A stretch of 64,000 bases of DNA from NCBI GenBank assembly GCA_040882605.1, contig JBBEAY010000034.1, positions 1 through 64,000 of the forward strand, written 5' to 3'. Source of the DNA: JAOUEA01 sp040882605 (GTDB taxonomy: Bacteria; Actinomycetota; UBA4738; HRBIN12). Under the pieces are notes generated by a model. That model ran no database searches. It had not been told where the DNA came from and worked only from the letters and a program-made list of their open reading frames with translations. The position numbers were made by a program, and so were the translations under genes. Of the stretch, positions 51,862 to 59,738 are shown one piece after another. How positions within the stretch are numbered: position 1 is the stretch's first letter; the number at the start of each line of letters is the position of its first letter.

Positions 51862-53358
51862 TTGCAGCCCCAGATCCGTCCCGATCGTGCGACCTTCGAT
51901 GCCCTCGCGGCGACATGGCCGCTCGTGCCGGTCTGGGCGGAGCTGCTGAGTGACGTCAGCACGCCCGTGGGCCTGTTCCCGGCGCTCGCCGGCGACGGTC
52001 CAGGGCTGGTATTGGAGTCGGTCGAACGATCGGAACGTTGGGGCCGCTACTCGTTCGTGGCGGGCGACCCCGCCGCCGTCGTCGTTGGCGATCGCGACGG
52101 GTTGCATGTCTCCGACACCGTTCGCGACCTGCCGATCGCACTGGGTGGCGGCACGTTGCGGCAGGCATTGATCCGCATCGCTCGGTCGCTCGCCGCGCCG
52201 CGCCTGCCCGACCTGCCCGCTCTGACCGGTGGCCTCATGGGCTACGTGGCCTACGAGGCAGCAGAGCTGCTCGACGGTCACCCGGTGCCCGACCCGCGAT
52301 CGGCGCCGGTGCCCCCGATCGCCCTGCTCGTCGTCGACCGCGCGATCGTCTTCGACCACTGGAAGCAGCGCCTGCTGCTCGTCGCCCACGTCTCGGCGGG
52401 GGGGTATGACGACGGGGTCACGGCCGTGAACGAGCTCGCCGAGCGCGTGCAGCTCGCCACGCCGCCCGAGCTCGCCACGGCGCCATCGGGCGCCTCCGGC
52501 ATCGACGGGGAGCCGAACATGACCGACGAGCGGTATCGCGAGATCGTGGGCTCGTTCAAAGAGCACATCTTGGCGGGCGATATCTTCCAGGGGGTGGCGT
52601 CGAGACGGGTCACGTTCCCGGCCCCCGACGGCGGTTACGCGATCTACCGTCGATTGCGAGTCGCGAACCCTGCCCCGTACATGTTCTTCCTACGCATGAT
52701 GGGCATCGAGCTCGCGGGCTCTTCGCCGGAGCCCCTGGTGCGGGTCGAAGGCGGCAGGGTCTCCACGCGGCCGATCGCTGGAACGCGGCCGCGGGGCGAG
52801 ACGGAGTTGCGCGACCGGCTGCTCGAAAAAGAGCTTCTCGCCGATCCGAAAGAGCAGGCGGAGCACGCGATGCTGGTCGACCTCGCACGCAACGATCTGG
52901 GGCGGGTCTGCATCGCGGGAAGCGTCGTTCCCACTCAGCTCATGGAGGTCGAGCGGTTCACGAAAGTGATGCACATCGTCTCGACGGTCGAAGGCGACCT
53001 GCTCGACGACATGCACCCGTTCGACGCGCTCGCGGTCACGTTCCCGGCTGGCACGTTGAGCGGGGCGCCCAAGCGCAGGGCGATGGAACTGATCGCCTCG
53101 CACGAACCCGACGCCCGCGGGCCGTACGGCGGCGCGGTCGGCTACTGCACGTTCCAGGGCGATCTCGATTTCTGCATCACGATCCGCACGGCCGTTGTGA
53201 AGGACGGCAACGCCCACGTGCAGTCGGGCGCCGGCGTCGTGGCCGACTCCGACCCTCAAACCGAGCTCGACGAAACGAAGGCGAAAGCGTCGGCGCTGCT
53301 CCCGGCAGTGGCCCCGGCGGACTCGGGTAGCCTCGACGCCAAGGAGGCATCCACATGA
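51862..53358 (+). CDS. trpE: Anthranilate synthase component I
   Basis: Makes anthranilate from chorismate with ammonia supplied by TrpG, the first step of tryptophan synthesis. The 498-residue protein has the N-terminal feedback domain (TPVGLFPAL, LVLESVERSERWGRYSFV) and a chorismate-binding domain with IAGTRPRGET, LVDLARNDLGRV, FPAGTLSGAPKRRAMELI and GAVGYCTFQGDLDFCITIRTA. The TTG at 51862 is chosen because AGGAGG lies six bases upstream; the ATG at 51847 overlaps that ribosome site. The attenuator before it predicts control by charged tRNA-Trp. Its stop overlaps trpG (ATGA). Confidence 0.95.
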   Translation: MQPQIRPDRATFDALAATWPLVPVWAELLSDVSTPVGLFPALAGDGPGLVLESVERSERWGRYSFVAGDPAAVVVGDRDGLHVSDTVRDLPIALGGGTLRQALIRIARSLAAPRLPDLPALTGGLMGYVAYEAAELLDGHPVPDPRSAPVPPIALLVVDRAIVFDHWKQRLLLVAHVSAGGYDDGVTAVNELAERVQLATPPELATAPSGASGIDGEPNMTDERYREIVGSFKEHILAGDIFQGVASRRVTFPAPDGGYAIYRRLRVANPAPYMFFLRMMGIELAGSSPEPLVRVEGGRVSTRPIAGTRPRGETELRDRLLEKELLADPKEQAEHAMLVDLARNDLGRVCIAGSVVPTQLMEVERFTKVMHIVSTVEGDLLDDMHPFDALAVTFPAGTLSGAPKRRAMELIASHEPDARGPYGGAVGYCTFQGDLDFCITIRTAVVKDGNAHVQSGAGVVADSDPQTELDETKAKASALLPAVAPADSGSLDAKEAST

Positions 53359-53918
53359 TCCTGGTCGTCGATCACTACGACTCATTCACCTACAACCTGG
53401 TGCAGCTCATCGAAAGCCTCGGCCACGAGACTGAGGTCGTGAGGAGCGACGCGGAGCCCGCCGCCTTGGCCGCGCAGGCCCCGGACGCTGTGATCCTTTC
53501 CCCCGGTCCCGGACGGCCCGAGGCCGCCGGGTGCTTCACCCAGCTGCTCGAGGTGCTTCCCGCAGAGACGCCGGTGCTCGGCGTGTGCCTCGGACACCAA
53601 GCGATCGGTCTCGAGTACGGGGGCACCGTCGAGCGCACCGAGCCCGTGCACGGCAAGGCGTCGACCGTGTACCACGAGGGCGGCGGCATCTTCGAAGGGG
53701 TGCCCGACCCGTTCGAGGCCGGGCGCTACCACTCCCTCGTCGTCGAGCGCGAGGACCTTCCCGACGAGCTGGTCTTGACGGCGTGGACCGAAAACGGCCT
53801 CGTGATGGCGACACGCCACCGAGAGATGCCACGCTTCGGCGTGCAGTTCCACCCGGAGAGCATCCTGACGCCGCAGGGACCGACCATCGTCCGCAACTTC
53901 CTGGCGCTCACTCGCTAA
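53355..53918 (+). CDS. trpG: Anthranilate/aminodeoxychorismate synthase glutamine amidotransferase
   Basis: A class I glutamine amidotransferase of 187 residues that feeds ammonia to TrpE. It has DHYDSFTYNLVQ at the start, ILSPGPGRPEAAG, nucleophile Cys78 in GVCLGHQAIG, and the His-Glu pair in GVQFHPESILT. The 4-bp overlap with trpE shows the two subunits are made together. Such proteins often also serve PabB for folate, which is possible here. Confidence 0.95.
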   Translation: MILVVDHYDSFTYNLVQLIESLGHETEVVRSDAEPAALAAQAPDAVILSPGPGRPEAAGCFTQLLEVLPAETPVLGVCLGHQAIGLEYGGTVERTEPVHGKASTVYHEGGGIFEGVPDPFEAGRYHSLVVEREDLPDELVLTAWTENGLVMATRHREMPRFGVQFHPESILTPQGPTIVRNFLALTR

Positions 53919-53980
53919 GGGTCACGGCGCCCACGAACGCCGAGCCGGTGCTACCGTCGCCCGAGGCCGAAGGAGGGTCT

Positions 53981-54544
53981 ATGCGCGACGTGGCCGACCG
54001 ATACCTTGCAGCACTCAGTGAGCTCGACCGTCACATGCACGACATCCCGACCGATCAGTGGTCGAGCCCGACCCCTTGCACCGAGTGGGACGTACGTGCC
54101 CTCGTCGACCACCTGGTCTACGAGACGCTCTGGGTTCCCGATCTCGTTGCCGGCGCGACGCTGGCCGATGTCGGAAACCGCTACGAGGGCGACCGTCTCG
54201 GTAACGACCCGGTCGCCGCGTGGAGCTCGGCCATGGCGGCGGCGGCCGAAGGTGTGAAGGCGTCGGCGCTCGATGTGCCCGTGCACACCTCAGGCGGTCA
54301 GCTCACCGCCGACGAATACCTGACCCAGATGCTGTTCGACGGGGCGATCCACGGATGGGATCTCGCCACAAGCATCGGCGCCGTCCACACGATCCCCGAC
54401 GATGTCGCCCGAGACCTCGAGGCTTGGTTCGCTCCGCAGGTCGAGCAGATGGTGGCCGCGCGTATCATCGCCGAGCCCGTGGCGGTCGGCGATGATTCCG
54501 ACGCCGCGACCCGTCTGATCGCGCTATCAGGCCGAACCCCGTAG
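53981..54544 (+). CDS. TIGR03086 / mycothiol-dependent maleylpyruvate-isomerase-like (DinB fold) protein
   Basis: A 187-residue four-helix-bundle protein of the TIGR03086 family. It has the N-terminal DQWSSPTPCTEWDVRALVDHLVYE and a later LFDGAIHGWDLATSIG motif; the histidines are the usual metal ligands. The family is almost confined to actinomycetes and includes mycothiol-dependent isomerases and transferases, so the link to mycothiol is by family only. AAGGAGGG lies a few bases before the ATG at 53981. It follows trpG by about 60 bases and may be read through from it. Confidence 0.88.
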   Translation: MRDVADRYLAALSELDRHMHDIPTDQWSSPTPCTEWDVRALVDHLVYETLWVPDLVAGATLADVGNRYEGDRLGNDPVAAWSSAMAAAAEGVKASALDVPVHTSGGQLTADEYLTQMLFDGAIHGWDLATSIGAVHTIPDDVARDLEAWFAPQVEQMVAARIIAEPVAVGDDSDAATRLIALSGRTP

Positions 54545-54552
54545 AGACTCAG

Positions 54553-54764
54553 TCACGCGCGGGGCGCGGGGCAATCCGAGCAGTACGCGAACTCAGCGCT
54601 GCCTCTCGAGACCCGGCACCCTCGGGCGTCGACGGCCACGAAAGCGCCGGCGGGCACCTGCTTCAACTGGTCAAGCAGGCCCTTGGTCCACCCGTCGTCG
54701 ACCCTTCCTCGCAGGTCGTGCCCGGCACCGCCCCGGGTCGGAAGTTGGGGCCGCGGTTCCCAGT
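54553..54764 (-). other. Gene-free spacer with a start-less protein-like frame
   Basis: No normal gene is visible between the TIGR03086 gene and ispG. On the minus strand one frame stays open from within the ispG end to a TGA at 54555-54553. It reads plausibly as protein (KGLLDQLKQVPAGAFVAVDARGC, then AFAYCSDCPAP-like), but it has no ATG or GTG in the upstream part. It may be the C-terminal remnant of a lost gene, or chance. Confidence 0.3.
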
Positions 54765-54783
54765 CTAGTCCAGCGTGGACTAG
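54765..54783. repeat. Perfect hairpin overlapping the ispG stop
   Basis: CTAGTCCA, GCG loop, TGGACTAG: an eight-base perfect inverted repeat that includes the TAG stop of ispG. The same motif with two changes overlaps the thpR stop at 21054-21072. No T-run follows on the minus strand. Confidence 0.65.
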
Positions 54784-55883
54784 TCGTCTGCCTCGCCGGC
54801 TGCGACCTTCTCGGCGGCGACCGCTCGGGCTTGGGTCAGCAGGGCCTCGACGAGCTCGCTCTCGGGCACCTTCGCAACGACCTCGCCCTGGCGGATGATG
54901 AAGCCGAGCCCGTTGCCGCTCGCGATGCCAACATCAGCCTCCCGCGCTTCGCCTGGGCCGTTCACGACGCAACCCATCACCGCGACCCGCATCGGCACCG
55001 TGAACTTCTCGTTCTCGATCGCGGCATTCACCTTCTGCGTAAGCTCGAGCACGTTCACCTCGGCGCGGCCGCACGACGGACACGCGACGAGATCGAGGCC
55101 GCGCTTGCGCAGACCGAGCGACTGCAGGATCGACGTGGCGACCTTGACCTCCTCGACCGGGTCATCGGTGAGCGAGACACGGATCGTGTCACCGATGCCC
55201 TCTGCGAGCAGCGTGCCGATGCCGACCGCGCTCTTCACGCCGCCCATGGGCATCGGGCCGGCTTCGGTGACCCCCAGGTGCAGCGGGTAGTCGCACACCT
55301 CGGCAAGCTGACGGTAGCTCTCGATCATCACGAGCGGGTTCGAGTGCTTCACCGAGATCTTGATGTCGAAGAAGTCCTCGTCCTCGAGGATGCGCGCCTC
55401 GTTGAGCGCGCTCTCGACGAGCGCCTCGGGCGTCGGGTTGCCGTACTTCTCGAGCAGCGCCTTCTCGAGCGACCCGGCGTTCACGCCGATGCGGATCGGC
55501 ACCCCTCGTGCCTTCGCCTCGCGCGCGATCAGGCGAACCTTGTCGTCGTACTTGATGTTGCCGGGGTTGATGCGCAACCCCTGGATGCCGGCTTCCAATG
55601 CGGCCATGGCGTACTTCCATTGGAAGTGGATGTCGGCCACGACCGGCACGGTCGACTTCGCGGCGATGGCGACGAGCGCTTCGGCGTCCTCCCAGTGCGG
55701 CACCGCCACGCGAACGATGTCAACGCCCGTCGCGACGAGCGAGGCGATCTGTTGCAGCGTCGCATCGATGTCGGCGGTCTTGGTCGTGGTCATCGACTGG
55801 ATCGAGACTGGCGCATCACCGCCGATCGCGACGCCGCCGAGGTCGATCTGCCGGCTCTTCCTGCGCTCGATGACCACGGTCAC
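54780..55883 (-). CDS. ispG: 4-hydroxy-3-methylbut-2-enyl diphosphate synthase (flavodoxin)
   Basis: A [4Fe-4S] enzyme of the methylerythritol phosphate route to isoprenoids. The 367-residue protein has the N-terminal TIM barrel (VSIQSMTTTKTADIDATLQQI, INPGNIKYDDKV). The cluster ligands sit in ACPSCGRAE (two Cys) and GCVVNGPGEA (third Cys), followed by the conserved glutamate. Its size is that of the short bacterial form. dxr lies 5 kb upstream on the same strand, but a signalling pair and yjbQ are inserted between the two. Confidence 0.97.
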   Translation of the reverse strand: MTVVIERRKSRQIDLGGVAIGGDAPVSIQSMTTTKTADIDATLQQIASLVATGVDIVRVAVPHWEDAEALVAIAAKSTVPVVADIHFQWKYAMAALEAGIQGLRINPGNIKYDDKVRLIAREAKARGVPIRIGVNAGSLEKALLEKYGNPTPEALVESALNEARILEDEDFFDIKISVKHSNPLVMIESYRQLAEVCDYPLHLGVTEAGPMPMGGVKSAVGIGTLLAEGIGDTIRVSLTDDPVEEVKVATSILQSLGLRKRGLDLVACPSCGRAEVNVLELTQKVNAAIENEKFTVPMRVAVMGCVVNGPGEAREADVGIASGNGLGFIIRQGEVVAKVPESELVEALLTQARAVAAEKVAAGEADD

Positions 55884-55911
55884 CAGTCTCTCAGCTCGCT
55901 CGGCGTCGGTT

Positions 55912-56361
55912 TCACGCGCCGAAAACGTGAAAGGTGATCGAGCGGTCCTTGGGCTCGTCCATCTCGAAGAAGATCAGGCGCTGCCACATGCCGAAACCGG
56001 GTTCACCGGCGATCACGGGGATAGCGTGCGACGTCGCCGACAGCAGCATCGCCTTCACGTGCGCGTGTCCGTTCTCGCGCTCATCGGGGTGCATGTTCTG
56101 AGTGCGGATCTCGAAATCGTCGTGCTGGTAGTAGGCGCCCTCATGCGGCACCAGGTCGGTGAGATGCCTTCGGAAGTCGGCCATGGCGCCGTCTTCCCAC
56201 TCGTTGATCAGCAGCACACATGTCGTGTGGGCGCAGAACACGATCGCGGCGCCGTCGACGACCCCCGAGTCCTTGATAGCGCGACGCAGATCGTCGGTGA
56301 GATCGAGGAAGGCGTACCGCTCGGGCGCGTTGACGGTGACGGTCGAAGTCGTGGAGATCAC
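55912..56361 (-). CDS. yjbQ: YjbQ family protein (UPF0047)
   Basis: A 149-residue UPF0047/YjbQ protein with CAHTTCVLLINEWEDGAMADFRRHL, the NGHAHVKAMLLSATSHAIPV histidines and GFGMWQRLIFFEMD. The family has weak thiamine-phosphate synthase activity in E. coli, but its normal role is unknown. Its start overlaps the histidine-kinase stop by 4 bp (ATGA), so it is translated with the two-component system, and it precedes ispG by 28 bp. Confidence 0.93.
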   Translation of the reverse strand: MISTTSTVTVNAPERYAFLDLTDDLRRAIKDSGVVDGAAIVFCAHTTCVLLINEWEDGAMADFRRHLTDLVPHEGAYYQHDDFEIRTQNMHPDERENGHAHVKAMLLSATSHAIPVIAGEPGFGMWQRLIFFEMDEPKDRSITFHVFGA

Positions 56362-57779
56362 TGATCCCTCCTGGTCGTGGCCGCGGGCGCGACCGGCCGT
56401 GTCGCCGGCCCAGAAACCGGCCCAGAAACCGGCCGAGAAACCGGCCCGGAAACTGGCAGATCGAAGGTGAAGACGCTTCCGTGTCCGGGCTCGCTCTCGG
56501 CGCGGATGGAGCCGCCGTGCGCCTCGACGACAGAGCGCGCGATCGCGAGGCCGATGCCGGTACCGCCGTCTTCCCTGGCTCTGGCGGGATCTACCCGGTA
56601 GAAGCGCTCGAACAAGCGCGGCAACGCCTCTGCGGGGATGCCCACGCCGGTATCGGCCACGCTGACCTCGATCGAGCCGTTGTGGCGGTGGGCCTCGATG
56701 CGCACCTCGCCGCCCTCGGGCGTGAACCGCACCGCGTTGTCGACGAGGTTGAAGATGACCTGGTGCACGCGCTCGGAGTCGGCCTCGATCGTGGGCAGGT
56801 CGACGGGAAGATCGCTGCGCACCTCGACGTCACGATCGGTGCATGCCACCTCGATCTCGGACATGACCTGAGCGACGAGCGGCGCCAGCGAGACCGGTTC
56901 TCGGCGCAGCGGCACCTCACCCGACTCCAGCCTCGACAGATCGAGGAGCTGTTCGACCAGCCGGCCGAGCCGCTCGGACTGCGCGAGCATCACGTTCAAG
57001 ATCTCGGGATCGGGCTGTTCCACCCCATCGAGCAGGTTCTCGAGGTGGGCACGGATCGCGGTGATCGGCGTCTTCAGCTCGTGCGAGACGTTGGCGACCA
57101 GATCGCGACGCGAGGCCTCGAGGTTCTCGAGCTCCCGGCTCATGCGGTTGAACGCGGTTCCGAGCTGTCCGACCTCGTCGCGCGTGGTCGTGTAGATGCG
57201 GGTCGAGTAGTCCCCGGTCTCCATGAGCCGCGCCGCCTCGGCCATGTCACGGAGGGGCTGCGTCATGCCCCGGGCGAGCCACCGCGCCATCACGAGGGCG
57301 ATTACCGCCGCGATCGTGCCGGCGAGCAGGAACTGCCACCACACGCTCTGCAAGAAGCCCAGCGTCGCCGAGAGCCGGCCCAGAACCCCGCGAGTCGGCG
57401 ACGGGTACAGCACGATCAGGCTTCCGCCTTCGTCGGTCGGGATCGAGGCCCACACGTTGTTGCCGATCACGCCCCAGCGCGGCACCCTTCCCGGCGTGTC
57501 GGGAGGCAGCACGCCGAGGTTGGGGCCCTCGACCGTGACCTCTCCGGTGACACTGCGCCGCACGACCATCGTGTCGGGCGGGGGCGCTGCGATCTCACCG
57601 CGAGCCATGCCCTGCGCAAGCTGCAGGGCGTCGATCGCCTCGGAGTCCTTGGGCGAATTCCTCAACGCGAAACCGATCAGCGCATAGGAGATGGCGATCG
57701 TGATGCCCACAGCAACGACGATCGTCGCCCCAAGCTTGCCCCTGATGGTAGGCAGGCGCTCGAGCGGCCGGGAGTTCAC
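56358..57779 (-). CDS. Sensor histidine kinase
   Basis: A 473-residue membrane kinase. Transmembrane helices at about 18-38 and 150-166 flank an extracytoplasmic sensor region. HAMP follows to about 220. HisKA has phospho-accepting His233 (ANVSHELKTPITAIRAHLE), and the ATPase domain has NLVDNAVRF (N box), DTGVGIP (G1) and GTGIGLAI (G2). The C-terminus carries an unusual Pro-Val-Ser-Gly repeat tail from a 12-bp tandem repeat. It overlaps its response regulator upstream and yjbQ downstream. The signal it senses is unknown. Confidence 0.95.
   Translation of the reverse strand: MNSRPLERLPTIRGKLGATIVVAVGITIAISYALIGFALRNSPKDSEAIDALQLAQGMARGEIAAPPPDTMVVRRSVTGEVTVEGPNLGVLPPDTPGRVPRWGVIGNNVWASIPTDEGGSLIVLYPSPTRGVLGRLSATLGFLQSVWWQFLLAGTIAAVIALVMARWLARGMTQPLRDMAEAARLMETGDYSTRIYTTTRDEVGQLGTAFNRMSRELENLEASRRDLVANVSHELKTPITAIRAHLENLLDGVEQPDPEILNVMLAQSERLGRLVEQLLDLSRLESGEVPLRREPVSLAPLVAQVMSEIEVACTDRDVEVRSDLPVDLPTIEADSERVHQVIFNLVDNAVRFTPEGGEVRIEAHRHNGSIEVSVADTGVGIPAEALPRLFERFYRVDPARAREDGGTGIGLAIARSVVEAHGGSIRAESEPGHGSVFTFDLPVSGPVSRPVSGPVSGPATRPVAPAATTRRDQ
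56407..56454. repeat. 12-bp tandem repeat (4 copies) at the 3' end of the kinase gene
   Basis: Four head-to-tail units of GGCCCAGAAACC occupy 56407-56454; the first two are identical and the last two each carry changes. The frame is kept and the units encode the repeated PVSG/PVSR tail of the kinase. Like the thpR repeat it is a 12-mer at a gene's 3' end. Confidence 0.85.
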
Positions 57780-58471
57780 GACCGTTCCTGGAACGCGTAC
57801 CCGACGCCGTGCACAGTACGGATGAACCTGGGCTCGTTGCCGTCCTCGCCGAGCTTGCGGCGGATGCGGGCGACGTGGGAGTCGACCACACGTCCGCCGG
57901 CGAAATCCCGATAGCCCCAGACCCGGTCCATGAGCTGGTCGCGGGAGAGCACCACTCCCGGATCACGCGCGAGCGACAGCAGGATCTCGAACTCGAGCGG
58001 GGTCAGGCCGACGTCGTCGCCGTCGACCGTCACGCGGCGGCGGTTGGGGTCCATCACGAGGCCGTTGTGCTCGATCGGCCCGGTGTCCTTCTGCTCGTTC
58101 ATGCGCTCGATGCGACGCAAGATCGCCTTCACGCGAGCGGTCAGCTCTCGCAGGCTGAAGGGCTTCGTCAGGTAGTCGTCGGCGCCGACCGCGAAGCCGG
58201 CGACCTTGTCCGCTTCCTCGGTCTTGGCGGTGAGCATGAGCACGGGGGTCCAGCCGTCACGCTGGATCTGTTTGCACACCTCGAGGCCGTCCATGCCCGG
58301 AAGCATGAGGTCGAGCACCACGAGGTCGGGGTGCTCCTCGGCATGCTGTGCGATCGCTTCGGGCCCGTCGAGCGCCACGAGCACGCGGTAGCCCTCGGAC
58401 TCGAGCCGCGCACGGACGGCCTCGGCGATGGCTTCCTCGTCGTCGACGACGAGCACGGTCTGCTGACTCAC
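57776..58471 (-). CDS. OmpR-family response regulator
   Basis: A 231-residue transcription factor. The receiver domain has acidic DDE near residue 10, phospho-accepting Asp54 (VVLDLMLPG), Thr81 and Lys103. A C-terminal winged helix follows (LTPLEFEILLSLARDPGVVLSRDQLMDRVWGY ... HVARIRRKLG ... RTVHGVGYAF). All switch residues are present. It starts with GTG at 58471; TACGAT ends six bases upstream, so a leaderless transcript probably begins the regulator-kinase-yjbQ unit. Target genes cannot be inferred. Confidence 0.95.
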   Translation of the reverse strand: MSQQTVLVVDDEEAIAEAVRARLESEGYRVLVALDGPEAIAQHAEEHPDLVVLDLMLPGMDGLEVCKQIQRDGWTPVLMLTAKTEEADKVAGFAVGADDYLTKPFSLRELTARVKAILRRIERMNEQKDTGPIEHNGLVMDPNRRRVTVDGDDVGLTPLEFEILLSLARDPGVVLSRDQLMDRVWGYRDFAGGRVVDSHVARIRRKLGEDGNEPRFIRTVHGVGYAFQERS

Positions 58472-58572
58472 ATCACAATCGTAGCCGTGAGGTGTGGCGG
58501 GCAGGTTCGCGGTGGTGTTGAGAAATCGTGGTGCCCGTTCGCGCGCAACGCATCCGCGAACACGCGGACCAG

Positions 58573-59727
58573 CTACGGAAGGACGATCGGTTTCGTCACG
58601 TCGAGCACGATCGTTGCGCCCACGAACAGCACGAAGAACGCCATGACGGCTGCCGAGATCGGGATCAGCGTGCGCATGTCGACCGCCTTGCCGCGCACCT
58701 TCTCGATCAGCAGGGTGGCCAGGTGCCCTCCGTCGAATGGGGGCAGCGGCAACAGGTTGATCAGCCCCACGAAAACGGTCACGAACCCGAATAGGAAGAG
58801 CAGGTTTGCGACCGCGCCCGACTCTCCGCTGATCACCCCGACCTGTTGACTGATGCCGACGATGCTGGCCGCGTCGTCGGGTCCGCGCTCTTCCTCGTTG
58901 AACAGCAAACCAAAGACCCGGCCGACGCCCTGGGGACCGAACACGCGCGCGACCTGGTGCCGCGTTTCCTCGACCGAGTACGCGACGTACCTGATGCCCC
59001 CGACCAAGGCCGACCCTACACCCAGAGGCTGAGGGTCGTACACCGGCGGGCCAACGATGACGCCCATACGCCCTCGGATCTCTCCATCGACATCCGCGAG
59101 CTCGGGCACGACCGACAGCGCAACCCGCTCACCGCCTCGATCCACGACGATCTCGAGCGGCTCGCCCGGACGGTCTTCGACCTGCGCAGTGACGATCTCG
59201 CTGAGCTGTTCAGACGTAGGTTCGTCGACCCCTCCGAGCCGCACGATGCGATCGCCCGCCAAGATGCCCGCAGCCACGGCGGGCGACTCGTCGCCGTTCA
59301 TCGTGAGCTCGACGCCGTCGATCACGAGGGGCGTGAGCGGCGCGCTGCGCGGATCGCCGAAGACCGCCAGCCAGATCGCGAAGATCACCGCGGCGACCAC
59401 GAAGTGGGTCGCGGGCCCGGCGAAGATGGTGATCGCGCGCTGCCAGATGGGCTTCGAGCCGTAGAGCCGCGGCGTGTCCTCGGGCGGGTTCTCCTCGAAC
59501 GGGTTCATGCCGGCGATCTTCACGTATCCGCCGATGAAGATCGGTTTGACGCCGTACTCGAGCTCACCCTTGCGCCTGGACCAGATCTTCCTCGGGCCGA
59601 AGCCGACGAAGTACTCAGTGACCTTCATGCCGAACATCCGCGCGCAGATGAAGTGGCCCAGCTCGTGGATCGCGATGATCACTGTGAGGAAGGGCAGGAA
59701 GATGAGGGCGCCGATGAGCAGATCCAT
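58573..59727 (-). CDS. rseP: Site-2 protease, RseP/Rip1-like (M50)
   Basis: An intramembrane zinc protease that cuts anti-sigma factors or signal-peptide remnants. The 384-residue protein has HELGH at 21-25 in the first transmembrane helix. A central PDZ domain (SPAVAAGILAGDRIVRLGG) and the second active-site helix with NLLPLPPFDGGH near the C-terminus follow. The ATG at 59727 places the HELGH helix correctly. It starts 11 bp after the dxr stop, the usual partner in bacteria. Confidence 0.95.
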   Translation of the reverse strand: MDLLIGALIFLPFLTVIIAIHELGHFICARMFGMKVTEYFVGFGPRKIWSRRKGELEYGVKPIFIGGYVKIAGMNPFEENPPEDTPRLYGSKPIWQRAITIFAGPATHFVVAAVIFAIWLAVFGDPRSAPLTPLVIDGVELTMNGDESPAVAAGILAGDRIVRLGGVDEPTSEQLSEIVTAQVEDRPGEPLEIVVDRGGERVALSVVPELADVDGEIRGRMGVIVGPPVYDPQPLGVGSALVGGIRYVAYSVEETRHQVARVFGPQGVGRVFGLLFNEEERGPDDAASIVGISQQVGVISGESGAVANLLFLFGFVTVFVGLINLLPLPPFDGGHLATLLIEKVRGKAVDMRTLIPISAAVMAFFVLFVGATIVLDVTKPIVLP

Positions 59728-59738
59728 AGGGGGAAGAG

